A stretch of DNA of 64,000 nt. Source: Ophiodon elongatus. Lineage: Eukaryota; Chordata; Actinopteri; Perciformes; Hexagrammidae. Positions within the stretch are counted from its first letter, which is position 1. Every line of letters starts with the position of its first letter. This document shows positions 44,701 through 58,600 of the stretch, piece after piece. Made by a program: the position numbers and the translations under genes. The notes beneath the pieces are model-generated. The model was not told the DNA's origin. It saw only the letters and a list, made by a program, of their open reading frames with translations, and did no database searches. The stretch is taken from the NCBI GenBank assembly GCA_016806645.1, contig JACSYO010001581.1:434001-498000 (forward strand). The letters are read 5' to 3'.

Positions 44701-45200
44701 TAGCGCTTGAGTGGAGGAAACAGCGAGGATCGAGCAGCGTAGGCTGAAAAATTAGGTCCCTGCCTTGTAATTCAGCGACGGGAGCTGATATCATCAGGCT
44801 GCGGTCGGCTATCAGGCAGGTAATACCACCCACCGACTGTAATCGCTAATGAAGCTACTATTGAGTTTATAATGCGCTAAATGATGCAGACTCCCACTCC
44901 AGATAAACACGTCCCAAATAAACGATTTGGGTGGTAATTGCACTCCGCCAGTGGCCTGTTAATAGAGTCGAGGCTCTGATGAAAGGGTTAACTCTTTTTC
45001 TGAAGCATCCTCTCGCTGGCTCATTGCACTCTCATTTCTACGGAGATCTCAGCATTCCCTTGGTTATCAGTGTACTTAGAAAGAAAACCTAATTAGACAA
45101 AAAGGCCTTTTTTTCTCAATCCCTAATTAGGTCCTTAACATAATTAGCAGGTGATGTTAATAACCCTCTTTTAAAACCTATTAAAAGGCTGTTTGGGTAC
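44701..45200. promoter_or_regulatory. Candidate enhancer with clustered TAATTAG sites
   Basis: Three TAATTAG homeodomain-type sites lie within 58 bp (45090-45096, 45124-45130 and 45141-45147). The next two are about 10 bp apart, with GTGATGTTAATAACC just beyond. Upstream, 44780-45000 has TAATCGCTAATGAAGC, TTTATAATGCGCTAAATGATG and TGGTAATTGCACTCC, again rich in homeodomain cores but not simple-sequence. The combination looks like a developmental enhancer or conserved noncoding element. Binding-site content alone does not prove function. Confidence 0.4.
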
Positions 45201-46081
45201 AAGTGGTGGAGAGGAGTTGGCCTGTGGGCAGTCAGGCGACCCCTCTGAGGGCCCTGGCGAGGACAGCCGAGCATGCTGGGAGCATGGTTCATCAGGACTG
45301 GAGTGCCACTGCATTAGGACTTTGGCCTCATTGGAGACCCTGTTAATACAGAGGAGTGTACCCCTTCAGACATTAGGAGGCATTACAGCCCACACATGTA
45401 CAAGCACCAACCTGGTATGGACTTGGATATGCCAAATTATTGGCCCAACATCAACTCACATGTTCATTTGTTTGTATCAAAAATCAACAGAAAAAAGTCT
45501 TGTCAAAAAAGAAGAGAAACTGCACTGGGAACTAGTGATCCTCCATCATTCAGTAGGCGGAATTAGTTGTTGTTTTAACAAAATTAGGAGTGAAAGCTGC
45601 ACTAATTAATATTTTTGTATTAAAAAAATATGAAATAACTATTTAGGCTAATGTGAAAGTGACAGTGTCTTTAAGCTCATTATATGGGTTTACAGCAGGC
45701 AGCTGTTTACAGTTAAACTGCTCCGATAAACCAACCCAGTAGTCAGAAAAATGTTGGCATTGTATGTTTCTACAAACCATGCCTACGTTGAATGTGAATG
45801 TTTCTGAAACAAAAGTACATTTCATAAATAAGTTTCATATCACACATGTATTGCATATATGTAAAATGGCATGCCAAACTAAGGTTTAGGCAACAAAACT
45901 CTGTGGTTTAGATGATAAAAACATAATGGTGTGTGTTAATAATGTAACTTAACAAAGTTACGTTGCAATGCGACCTAACAACGTAACTTAACTACGCAAC
46001 GTGATAATGCAAAGTAACACAGGTATCAGTCGTAGCAACGTAACTACCGTACAGCAACAAACAGCAGACAGACACAGAGTC
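45201..46081. other. Unique sequence, no gene recognised
   Basis: The 138-codon frame at 45193-45609 begins as a GC-rich Gly/Ser stretch and has no recognisable domain or splice support. From 45880 to 46070 there are GTAACTTAAC.ACG-type repeated motifs (TAACAACGTAACTTAAC, ACTACGCAACG, AGCAACGTAACTACCG), an irregular AACGTAACT-rich patch. Confidence 0.45.
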
Positions 46082-46240
46082 CAGCAGGTGAACATACTGA
46101 AGCCTTTATAAGACAGATATTTCCCTCAGGAGTTGGTGGAGACCAAAAACAGAGCTAAAAGGAGAGTGATTTTGGACTGGGTACATAAACACCACTTCAA
46201 AGGAATAATAATGTTGCTCTGTGTCTGCTGGATGTGTAGA
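46082..46240 (+). repeat. Dispersed repeat, copy 1 (GTGGAGACCAAAAACAGAGC type)
   Basis: Aligns in the same orientation with 60238-60412: AGGTGAACATA, CTCAGGAGTT.GTGGAGACC, AAAAACAGAGC.AAAGGAGAG, and ATGTTGCTCTGTGTCTG followed by TTGGATGTGTA or CTGGATGTGTA. No coding potential. Class unknown. Confidence 0.65.
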
Positions 46241-47159
46241 CAGGCACTGTACGCTAACACGTTCACCATGACAACTTTATTGGGTTATAATATGTCAATG
46301 TTATGTTATTACAGCTGGTTGCATTGCATCCAAGAGGCCAACACATAAATGAGCAGCTTTTAACGACCACAGTAATTTACTACAATTCACTTATACTTGA
46401 CATAACAGCTAACTGCAAACTATGCATGTTACCTATTTGAGTGTAGAGGGTTCTACTGTTCCAGACATTCCTTGGTTTTCATCCATTTCAATATGAAAAA
46501 TGAGCATTCTGCTTGAGTTGTGTGATCCATCACAGCCTAGATTTAGTCTAATAAGCTAATATCCTATAGGATCTACTCTATAGGAGCTAAAGGAGCTAAT
46601 GGCTACAGTCCAACTACAACTACGAGAGCTAAACGTGCAAACACACTGCCATGAGGATGAAGGTGGTGGTGAGATGTTATTCTTCTCCCTTTTTCTGTGG
46701 TCTGATGGTCTAAATGTAGTTTGTGGAACTTTTTTACTCTCATGAGAACAGGATTCTGGGGAAACTCTGACTTTTATCTTGTTTCTGAGACAAAACGAAT
46801 GACAAACTCAATACATTAAGTCTAATAAATCTTATATCGCCACCTCCAGTCTAACTTTAACATACTTATAGAGTATGCAGGCAATTTTAAGCACTTAGTA
46901 GTATTTTTTAAATTAGTATATTAAATGTACTTTTTCAAAACAACCATACTGAGGTTTCATCTGCATCTTCTAACCCCTGACTTTACTGATTTCTATCCAC
47001 CTGTGTTGCACTTGGACATCTGATTTGACAGTAGAATCCCTTCCCCCTTTTACAACATGAACCTCTGCAACTCATGACCAATTCAAATACTTGATACATT
47101 CAGTATGTGTCTCACCGCTGTCATTCTTTACAAACCAGCACAGGACAGAAGGAGTTGCA
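46241..47159. other. Unique sequence, no gene recognised
   Basis: AT-rich. The GAGCTAAAGGAGCTAATGG segment near 46580 is a short local repeat. No gene. Confidence 0.45.
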
Positions 47160-47196
47160 TTGTGTGTGTGTGTGTGTGTGTGTATGTGTGTGTGTA
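47160..47196. repeat. (TG)n microsatellite
   Basis: TG run with single TA interruptions. Confidence 0.93.
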
Positions 47197-47597
47197 TGGA
47201 CAGGCGTCACAAACCACCAGGGGGCATTGTGTATTCAATAATGCCCTCAGAAAATTACCATAGACGCAAAATAGGGTGCATTGTCACTAACTGGCCTCCA
47301 GTGAAACATTGTTGACAGGGCTCAGGGAAGTGCTACGGGTTCCAGTGAACAGTCTGTGCACTCTGCTGAGGAGGAGGAAGATGAGGAAGAGGCCGCCGTC
47401 GACCAGAAGAGCCCAGTCCTCGTCTTTAATTAAGTATCTGAAACATCAATTTAAATGTAAATATCGGTGGTGCAGCGCCACTCATGCGTAAATTAGAGGG
47501 TTGGCCCAGCCACGTTCCTCTCTCTCTCCCAAGTCCCTCGCTCACTTACACTGACATCTGCTCACAGCTGCTCGGCCCGGGGCTGTCCCTCCCGCAC
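47197..47597. other. Unique sequence, no gene recognised
   Basis: Moderately GC-rich, with GGAGGAGGAAGATGAGGAAG at about 47367. The frames here are short and lack a domain. Confidence 0.4.
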
Positions 47598-47682
47598 GTG
47601 CACGCACACACACGCACACGCACACGCACACGCACTCATGCACACATGCACACATGCACACATGCACACACCCACACATACA
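47598..47682. repeat. (CACACG/CACATG)n variant microsatellite
   Basis: CGCACACACACGCACACG units grade into CATGCACACATGCACACA units. Confidence 0.92.
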
Positions 47683-48164
47683 AATGTTACAGGCACACTT
47701 GTGCTCTTTCTAACCTTAAATTGGTGACAGTGACTATCTGGCCCCTTATTGTTTTTTTTTCTCCAGTGATTGTTTTTCATCTATTTTATCATGCAGAATG
47801 GCTTCAACAGTGACCACTTCTTAATTACACCATTCAAAGCCCAGTGTTACATGTACAGTGGGTTTGTAAGTATTGTTATGGCTCCATTGGGGCCACTGCT
47901 TTACAGGCATTTTAAGTATTCCACCTCGCAACATGTCAGTAGTTATGTTTCTTTTAAATGTTTGTGCACATTTTAAATCTGCATTAATAATTTTAACGGG
48001 CAAAATGACAAAATACTGTGGTCATATGTCTGAGTCCCCTCGGTAACCCCCACCAAACAAAATGTTGACCAGACTTAAAAATGTAAAAAAAATAAAAAAG
48101 TCTAAAATATTGCTAATGATTAGGACTTTTCATATTTTATTTATTATTAAGAGCCAATCAATAT
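47683..48164. other. Unique AT-rich sequence
   Basis: No gene or classifiable repeat was seen. Confidence 0.5.
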
Positions 48165-48442
48165 TTAAAGGGAGAGTGTGTAGGATTTTGGGGATCTATT
48201 GGCAGAAATGGATTAATAAGTATGTTTTCATTAGTGTATAATCACTTGAAACCAAGACTGGTTGTATTTTCGTTAGCTTAGAATGAGTCCTTCATGTCTA
48301 CATAAGGACTCGGTCCTCTGGGTCGGCCATGTTGCACCGCCATGTTTCTACAACAGCCCAGAACGGACAAACCAAACACGGGTTTTATGTTACCTGAAGG
48401 CCACCGTAGTTCTCTGCTAAATCCTACACACTGGAACTTTAA
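48165..48442. mobile_element. TTAA-flanked MITE with 24-bp inverted ends, 278 bp
   Basis: The left edge reads TTAAAGGGAGAGTGTGTAGG followed by ATTT. The right edge, on the other strand, is TTAAAGTTCCAGTGTGTAGG followed by ATTT. This gives imperfect terminal inverted repeats of about 24 bp bounded by TTAA on both sides. TTAA could be a target duplication, as in piggyBac-type insertion, or part of the ends. The interior has CGGCCATGTTGCACCGCC and CAGAACGGACAAACC and no coding potential. It is non-autonomous. The superfamily is not proven. Confidence 0.75.
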
Positions 48443-49356
48443 GGGTGGCGGTTTCCTTTTAAAAATCATCTTCACACTGCCAGGAATAACATTCTGGTGA
48501 AGTGAATCCTTCATCTGTTTATTTATCTTGCAGAATGTAAACTCTTCCCAGGTTGCCAAAGCCTCCAAAACTTCCAAATAAAAATTAACTAAACTTTTCT
48601 GTTTAGTATTGAACAAACAAACAAACAAACAATCTATCTGTCTGACTGTTCAATTATATTTCAGTAAATATAAATATTTAATTGTGGCTTCATGTCATTT
48701 GTTTTAGTTTTTTATGCATGCATCTGTCTCCTCTGATCCATGTGTACCCTGTTGTGTTTTTATCAGACACGTTGGTAATAGAGAGGGAGATTACATGCAG
48801 CCCGTCTGGATTTGAATTGGGGACGGTGAGGTCACTACTCAGACTCCTCTGCTTTATGTTCTCTTTGCTTTGGGCCTTCCTGGTGGGGTTGAAGCTGGTA
48901 ATGTTGAGTGGAAGCACATCAACTACCAATGTGAAGGTGGAAAAATCATCAGTTTCTCTTTTCGATATACAAATATGTGACCCTCAACTGGGCGGATATT
49001 TTGTGATATTTTTTAAATTAGGATTTGTATTTGTAAATTTTGCATTTTCATTTGTAAATAAACTGTAATTTACAGTTTGTTATTAAGAAAGAATGAATAA
49101 AGAAATGGAACATTTCAAGAACGTATGAACTCAACACGTTTTTCTTTTCAAAACAATAACATTAAGTCATTTGGAACAGGATTAAGATCAAAACTACATC
49201 TCATGACCTTTATTTGCAATTTTTCACAAAAACATGAAGGCATTTCACCAAAGACCAAAGAAATCTGGACCAATCTGGATGCTAACCCCAAAATACAGCC
49301 ATATGTTGGCTGTGACTCTGAGCCTGTGATGTGAAACCAAGCTTTACACTCCCTAT
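48443..49356. other. Unique sequence, no gene recognised
   Basis: The 128-codon plus-strand frame at 48682-49068 is hydrophobic (M..F..C.H..P....P) but has no family motif, no splice or poly(A) partner and an AT-rich codon bias. I leave it uncalled. An (AAAC)n run is at 48614. Confidence 0.45.
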
Positions 49357-49357
49357 T

Positions 49358-49373
49358 CACACTCACACTCACA

Positions 49374-49458
<85 letters not shown>
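49358..49458. repeat. (CA)n microsatellite with (ACTCAC)n lead-in
   Basis: Four ACTCAC units grade into a CA run of about 80 bp. Minus-strand Cys/Val frames are spurious. Confidence 0.97.
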
Positions 49459-49462
<4 letters not shown>

Positions 49463-50952
49463 ACAGTATATGTACGTTAGCAGTCTCAGGGAATGCCCCG
49501 ATGCCCTTTGATAGTTTTGGCTCAGATGTGTGTGTATCTAATTGTGTGTGTGTGTGTGGGTGTGTGCAGGGGTTTTGCTTGCCCCACTAACTGCCCCTTA
49601 CGCTTGCTTGCTCTCCTTCTGGAGGCACCCAAGTGGCACGGCTGGCCTTTAGCCGGCCGTCTGCTGGCCCATCAGGACACAGCTCATAAAGAAGAGCCTT
49701 TTCTGACGGGAGTGAGGAGGGAGGGATGATTTAATGGAGGGGTGGAGGTGATCTCGTCTTACGGGCCCCCGAGGAGTCCCTCCCATCTCGTTGCTCTCAC
49801 TGAAGGGGCGAGCGGAAGCCCCTTCGTGGTGGACATGGTGGAAGGGGTGGGGGTGGGGGGTGGAGTGGAGAAGAGCACAGGACTGACAATGTGTCCTATA
49901 TCTGCCTTTGTGTATTCTCCCTCAATCTAGATCATGGTATTATAGAATGACACCCTGGTGTAATGCTTCGGGAGGATCTCGGCTCAGGACTAAAACTCAA
50001 CTAGTGTTCAATCTGCAACTGCCAGTTGGCTGATGGGTTGTTAACTGCGGCTAAAGGAATTAGGATTGACATGTTCACTCTGCAGAACAATGTAGCTTTT
50101 AAGTGCCGTCGTCTTCGCTCCTTCTGGCTCTCCGTGTATGAGAATGTGCTAATCGGTTAGACAGCGCTAATCTGAAGTGAGAGATTTCAACAGGTCGGCT
50201 CATTTCCATAGGATTTTCCCCTGTTAAAGCTGTTAAAGCCTGACCTTCAGAGCAGGCCTGGGTGTTGAATTAGTGCATGTATTCTGCCAATCAAGCTACT
50301 ATTCAGAATCAATTGTTCTTTAGGAATGTGGTATTTTAAAATAGGGAGCAATGTCTTAAAAGCCGCTCATATTGTGAGGTATTCAAAGGTTTATATCGCC
50401 ATTGGGCTTTACTGATCCCAGGTCTGTGCTGCTGATGGAACTGATTCCCAAGACTGGTCTTCTCTCTACTTTGCTGAACTACTGCTGTTACTCCTGTAGC
50501 TTTTTGTGAAACTAACAAAACCTTTACCACAGCAAAATGTTGGTAAAACAGGCTTCTCCTTGGGTGCAATCTAAAACTCCCGTTTAACCAGTTCCGATTT
50601 AAATTTAAATTTAATGTACAGCATAAATTACTACAGGTTGTCTCACCATTTTATGGAGAATGTGGAGAAAAATGAAGACATCACAGCCGTCAGTAGTTGT
50701 TATTTGTATCCCACATTACAACTAAATAAGTTAATAATAAACAAATAACATGTTGAGGTTGTGTAAAGCTACATAATGTTGCTGCAAAAGTGATGCAGCA
50801 ACTTATTTTTAGTTTGAAGTGCAGATCAATCGCACCATGGAAACACAATATCAACACAATATCAACAAATTTTAAAGTTATTTTTGTTATATTTGTGGAA
50901 ATACTCATTTTATCCAAAATCAAATAAATCAAATGCTCAAAAGAACAAAGTC
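49459..50952. other. Unique sequence, CNE-like patch at 50.05-50.27 kb
   Basis: No gene was recognised. The stretch 49540-49570 has a GT run, and 49840-49865 is a GGGTGGGGG run. The stretch 50050-50270 (AAAGGAATTAGGATTGACA, GTGCTAATCGGTTAGACAGC, TTTCCATAGGATTTTCCCC, CTGTTAAAGCTGTTAAAGCC) is mixed-composition with homeodomain-type cores and an AAAGCTGTTAAAG direct repeat. It is a candidate conserved noncoding element. Confidence 0.4.
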
Positions 50953-50984
50953 TGTCTACCTGTCTACCTGTCTACCTGTCTACG
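50953..50984 (+). repeat. (TGTCTACC)4 short tandem repeat
   Basis: Four exact-spaced 8-bp units, the last ending TACG. Confidence 0.95.
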
Positions 50985-54459
<3,475 letters not shown>

Positions 54460-54545
54460 CAAGACAAGTTTGTTTATATAGCACATTTCATAAACAAAGT
54501 TAATTCAAAGTGGTTTACATAAACATAAACATACAAAACAAAACA
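54460..54545 (-). mobile_element. LINE 3' UTR fragment
   Basis: AAGTTTGTTTATATAGCACA, then TTTCATAAACAAAG, AATTCAAAGTGGTTTACAT. This is the TATAGCACATTTCA...CAAAGTGCTTTACA signature of L2-like 3' UTRs, also seen diverged at 14.7 kb. It lies on the minus strand. No RT coding sequence is attached. Confidence 0.6.
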
Positions 54546-55920
54546 GTAAACAAGTATCAAGGTATCCACTTTAAATACCAGCAAACCATTTTCTTTTTAT
54601 TAAAAATGATAAAAAATGAGAAGGCATGTATGCAGAAGGGATCAGCCAATCCAACATGAATGCCCCAAAAACTTGGACATAACAATTTCAATTAAAAAAT
54701 CATACTATTAATAGCAAACTCATTTGGGGTGGAAATACACATACAAAACAGTATGATGTCTAATGACATGTTTTGGGTTGTTTTGAGTTTAAGAACTTTA
54801 AAATCGGAATTCTGCGATGAACAGATTTATTGTGTAATTATTTATTTTCACGTGGCCCTAATCCTCTTCCGTTCAAAGCACTTTATGCTTTCATATAACT
54901 TTTGATTATATTACTGGAGTGAATACATTTTATATATTGAATGGGTAACTGACAGATAGTAGCCTAAAACACAAGTACACAGTCTATAACTTGTTTACAC
55001 CTGCTAGTTTTTGCTAGCTGGTACCATGTGGAAGCTAGCCTGATTGAGCATGCTTATTGAAAAGTTTTAATTAATCATTAATTTATTCATTCTTTATTTA
55101 AAAATATTTATTTTTATAAATTAATTATTCACCCTGAATTTACACATAGTCTATATTGTCAGCAGAAATTGTCAAAGTAACTTTTCCCATTAGCTAACAT
55201 GCTAACTAGCTAACTCACCACATGGCACATTTCACACTGTATATATTTGACAAATGAATGGGTTTATTTATCAAATTAATAGATTATGTCTGTTTATTAT
55301 ATAGTAAAAGCATAGTTTATATCTGCTTATGACATGGTAGATGTCAGTATATTATTCTAAACAAACAGCTAAAGGGTAGTCACATGTATCTCAGACATTT
55401 ATTTTGTCGTTCAGATTTGACAATGTATCTGCCTATGTATGTCACGTTTATTGATTGGTTTGTTTTAGTGGGCCATGGCAGAAGAATTTGACAGTGCTCC
55501 GTAAGACCACCATTTTGGATTGACGACCAAATATTTTACCACAATGCTCTCAACTCTCTCAGACAGTCCAAAAATGTTTAAGATCCATATGGGTCAAGTA
55601 AACAGATAGCTAAATTGATCCTACATATTTTTTCAGTTAACTTGTTAAAATAAACCACCAATATATTATCATGCAATGTATTTAATTGCAGCAGTAGTTT
55701 AAGGCATCTACCCTGTGGGCTGTTTTGACCACTAGTAGCTCTATGGAGCCATGTTTTGATGAGTGGGTTATTGTATTCTGAGAAAACTTCTGGGGAGACA
55801 AAGGACTTCTTGGAACGAAAGTCATAATAAAGCATATTTAATAAAGTGAAAAGCGTTGTGATAACAGAATACAAATCTCAGCTGAGGATTCGCCGGTTCG
55901 AATTTTCCACAGACTGCGAC
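54546..55920. other. Unique AT-rich sequence
   Basis: The 98-codon minus-strand frame at 55578-55874 has no domain. There is a GCTAACATGCTAACTAGCTAAC local repeat near 55194. No gene is called. Confidence 0.45.
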
Positions 55921-55928
55921 GCAGTTAC

Positions 55929-55982
55929 CTGTCTGAATTCTTGCCCACGAATCCTGAATTCAGCCTGAGTCCTTGCATTCAT
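55929..55982 (-). CDS. Candidate first exon behind an E2F/CCAAT block
   Basis: On the minus strand an ATG (55982-55980) opens 18 codons reading MNARTQAEFRIRGQEFRQ, then CAGACAG|GTAACT, an acceptable donor. It sits about 20 bp downstream of the promoter-like block at 55994-56185. I recognise no family. The codons are few, and the frame continues open only to about 55875 if unspliced. It could be a 5' exon of an unlisted gene, a transposon leader, or chance. Confidence 0.2.
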
Positions 55983-55993
55983 AGAAAAGCATA

Positions 55994-56185
55994 TTTCGCG
56001 CCATTGGCTTAAAATGCAGGCAAATCCATTGGTCCTCCGAAAGCGGAGTTTTTCCTGACGATTGGTTTACAGCTGGTGCGGTAAGCATGTCCATGCCTCT
56101 CGGCACATGACGCCTCCTCTTGGTTCAGTTTTACAGCATACATTCGGCTAAAGTTTCACATGGCTAGAATCAGCATTCGGATTGG
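55994..56185 (-). promoter_or_regulatory. E2F site plus four same-strand CCAAT boxes
   Basis: TTTCGCGCC (55994-56002) is a consensus E2F element, immediately followed by ATTGG at 56003-56007. More ATTGG motifs lie at 56028-56032, 56061-56065 and 56181-56185, so all four read CCAAT on the minus strand. Dense, co-oriented CCAAT boxes upstream of E2F are typical of cell-cycle promoters and also of some LTRs. The motifs are seen directly. Promoter activity is inference. Confidence 0.4.
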
Positions 56186-56990
56186 TTGGTTGTTGCATCG
56201 CCTCCTCCAGGCTTACCGGCACTTGAAGTCATCTCTCCTCCCTCTCGTATAGTTGAGCGCATCAACCCCCCTCAAGTGGAGTTGTTTTATTGCCCTTTTG
56301 TTGATGTTCGTGGCCTCAGCCTTCCTCATCCCCCTTTCTCTATCTCATTCTATGCATACCTGAACTAAGTCTAAGTAAGAAACTCAATGTGGCTTTCTGC
56401 TATGTTACGCATACACCTTGTCATAAGGCTTGCTATTCCTTATTAATTATCCTTTTTAAGTATCGTACTTTATACATAGACATTCCTTGTTTACAAGTAT
56501 AAGTCATATTATATTATTACAACCTAACAATAGCTTTAAATTCATGATAATACTCAACAGGGTCCATGTTTGGTTATGCAAACGTGCAAACACATGTGAC
56601 GTGACAGGCATTACTGCCAATGGTTTCAAACTATACCACTGATATAGCTGGCAGTAACATGCCAAAGAATGCAGCCATGCATCAACATAATGTAAAATGC
56701 ATAGAGGAAGAGGACAAATAGCCAGCAAAAATCTACGCAAACCATGCAGTGAAATGTAAACACTCCACAGTGCACGTTTCAGTAGCTATTTTCCATCTCT
56801 GACCTGTACTCAAACTATTCTCACCCAAAGAAGTTAATGTCTGTGGATCATCTGGAGTTTCTAGAAATAGACCTTGATGAAGATGTTTTAATTCAAAAGA
56901 AATATTTAATTAAAAGAAAAATCAATGCTTTTAGAAGGACAATCGAAATTCCATTCACCAACATTGCCCATTTGCCCGGTTTTGTAATGG
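56186..56990. other. Unique sequence, no gene recognised
   Basis: No motif-bearing frame or repeat was seen. AT-rich after 56350. Confidence 0.45.
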
Positions 56991-57480
56991 GGTAAACTGG
57001 CCCTTTAATGGCCACATCTTAACTCCACCTCAGAAACAGTCACAGGGAGAACTTAAACCTGCTGATCCACAGCATCTCATGTGAGCTCTTAATGACTGAG
57101 AGGACAACAGCAGGGCTGACTGACTGATCTGCACGCCACCAGCACCGAGGTGCAGGAAGCCAAAGGTGGTGTGTGTGTTTGGTGGACCTCGGTCACACTT
57201 CGTCACGCCTCCGCTCGTCACTGACCCCTGCTCGTCCTTCATGCCGGGGCCAGGAGCGCCTTCATAATTGCGGCGGCAGCGGCAGCTTAAAACCGCCAAA
57301 TCATAAAAAAGCAACGGCGAGCTCTAGTGAATTACGAGGAAATATGGCCTTCCTTTACAGCGGGGGCCGCGAATGAAGCCATAAAATTATGAGCAGTTTT
57401 TATGATGGCCCATTGAAGTAGGATGCTTGTATATTGATGGTTCACAGGCTGTATCCCTCTTCCCCCATGCAGCGGAAGAG
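56991..57480. other. CNE-like stretch
   Basis: Balanced composition with TAAAACCGCCAAATCATAAA, GTGAATTACGAGGAAATATG, GCCATAAAATTATGAGCAG and TTTTTATGATGGCCC. The CCATAAAATTATG and TTTTATGATGG pieces carry Hox/Cdx-type TTTAT(G/T) cores. It has no simple repeats and no exon signature. This is a candidate conserved noncoding element. Confidence 0.35.
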
Positions 57481-58390
57481 CTGACAAAGGGGCCCCTGTG
57501 TAACTATTTTTCATGCATTTAATATATTAATTATCCGGTAAATGTTCCCCAGGCAGTGCTTGGGATAGCAGAGAATGACAGCTTTTCGATGAAGCTCCCG
57601 GGTTGGCCCATCAGGCCGCAGTGTATTACGTGGGAAAGGTCATTGTGGGGTTAATGTAACTTTTTATTTGCTGATTTTTCATACGCAGGGAGGGCGCTGA
57701 GGAAAGGAAGCAAGGCTAGTTTAGAAAAAAAGGAGAAGAAGTGAGAGCGAAAGACAGAGAGAGATGGGCAGGGACAGAGGCAGAGGGGTGGTGTGTGTTG
57801 GGAGCACAGAAGATAACGGCAGGGTTTTTATTATTGTGTTTGGGTTCAGACTTTTTTTTCTGTCTTGGTCTGATATTGCAGCCTCGCCTCCCTTCCCTCC
57901 CCCCTCAAAACACGCACACACTCCCAGACACACCCTCGCACACAGTAGCTTCTGGCTCTGCTACATGAAAGAAACTGATAGGTGAGCCCACACTAAAAAG
58001 GCATAACTTGGGTGCAACTCACTGATTGTCTGCAATCATCCATATCCCACCTTCACATCCCATCCCAAATCAATTCTTGATCAATTTCATGCCAGAGAAA
58101 GAAATCATTTCTCCAAAATGGAGAACATATTCAGTTTGATCATTTGTGCTCTTCCAGTAGTAATTAAACTGCTGGGTGGAATAACTGAAAAGATTATTGT
58201 GCTGCTGCTTCTTTACGCCAACTATTTCTTCCCTCTACAAACTTAGATTATGATGCTGGCAGTATCTCTTTCAAACATGGTTATGAGAAAGGAAAAAGAA
58301 GGGAAAAATTGCTTTTTTTAATCACCATATGCACCCTCACTAATTCAGGTGCTCTGAAGTGCTGTCAAGAAACAATTGAGTGGAGAGTCG
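57481..58390. other. Unique sequence, no gene recognised
   Basis: A GAGAGCGAAAGACAGAGAGA purine tract lies near 57745, and pyrimidine-rich sequence at 57880-57910. Frames here follow the bias. Confidence 0.45.
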
Positions 58391-58600
58391 GTTGAAGTGA
58401 TCAATTGTGCGCGGTCCCTAGGTGGGGCTCTCATTTGCTGGTGCATTCCTCCAGCTGATTAAGTTAATTAGGCCGCCCCCACATCCTGCTGATTGGATGT
58501 AAACATTAATATGCCAGAAAATGACTCTGTCGATGTTTACCGCAATGTTCCAAGCTGCGCTAAATTGATCGCCTATTGGAAAAAGAAAAGAAAAAAGCGA
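58391..58600. promoter_or_regulatory. Candidate enhancer with paired FOX sites
   Basis: CCAGCTGATTAAGTTAATTAGG (an E-box CAGCTG and a TTAATTAG homeodomain core, 58451-58472) is followed by TGTAAACA (58499-58505) and, on the opposite strand, a second forkhead-type core TGTTTAC (58534-58540), about 35 bp apart. GATTGGATG and CTAAATTGATCGCC flank them. The stretch is unlike the repeats around it. It is a plausible conserved enhancer, unproven. Confidence 0.35.

Noticed and set aside
45193..45609. 138-codon plus-strand frame
   Set aside because: The Gly/Ser-rich start changes to unrelated composition; no domain, Kozak context or splice support.
48682..49068. 128-codon hydrophobic plus-strand frame
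   Set aside because: Phe/Leu/Val-rich because the DNA is T-rich; no recognisable transmembrane family or exon context.
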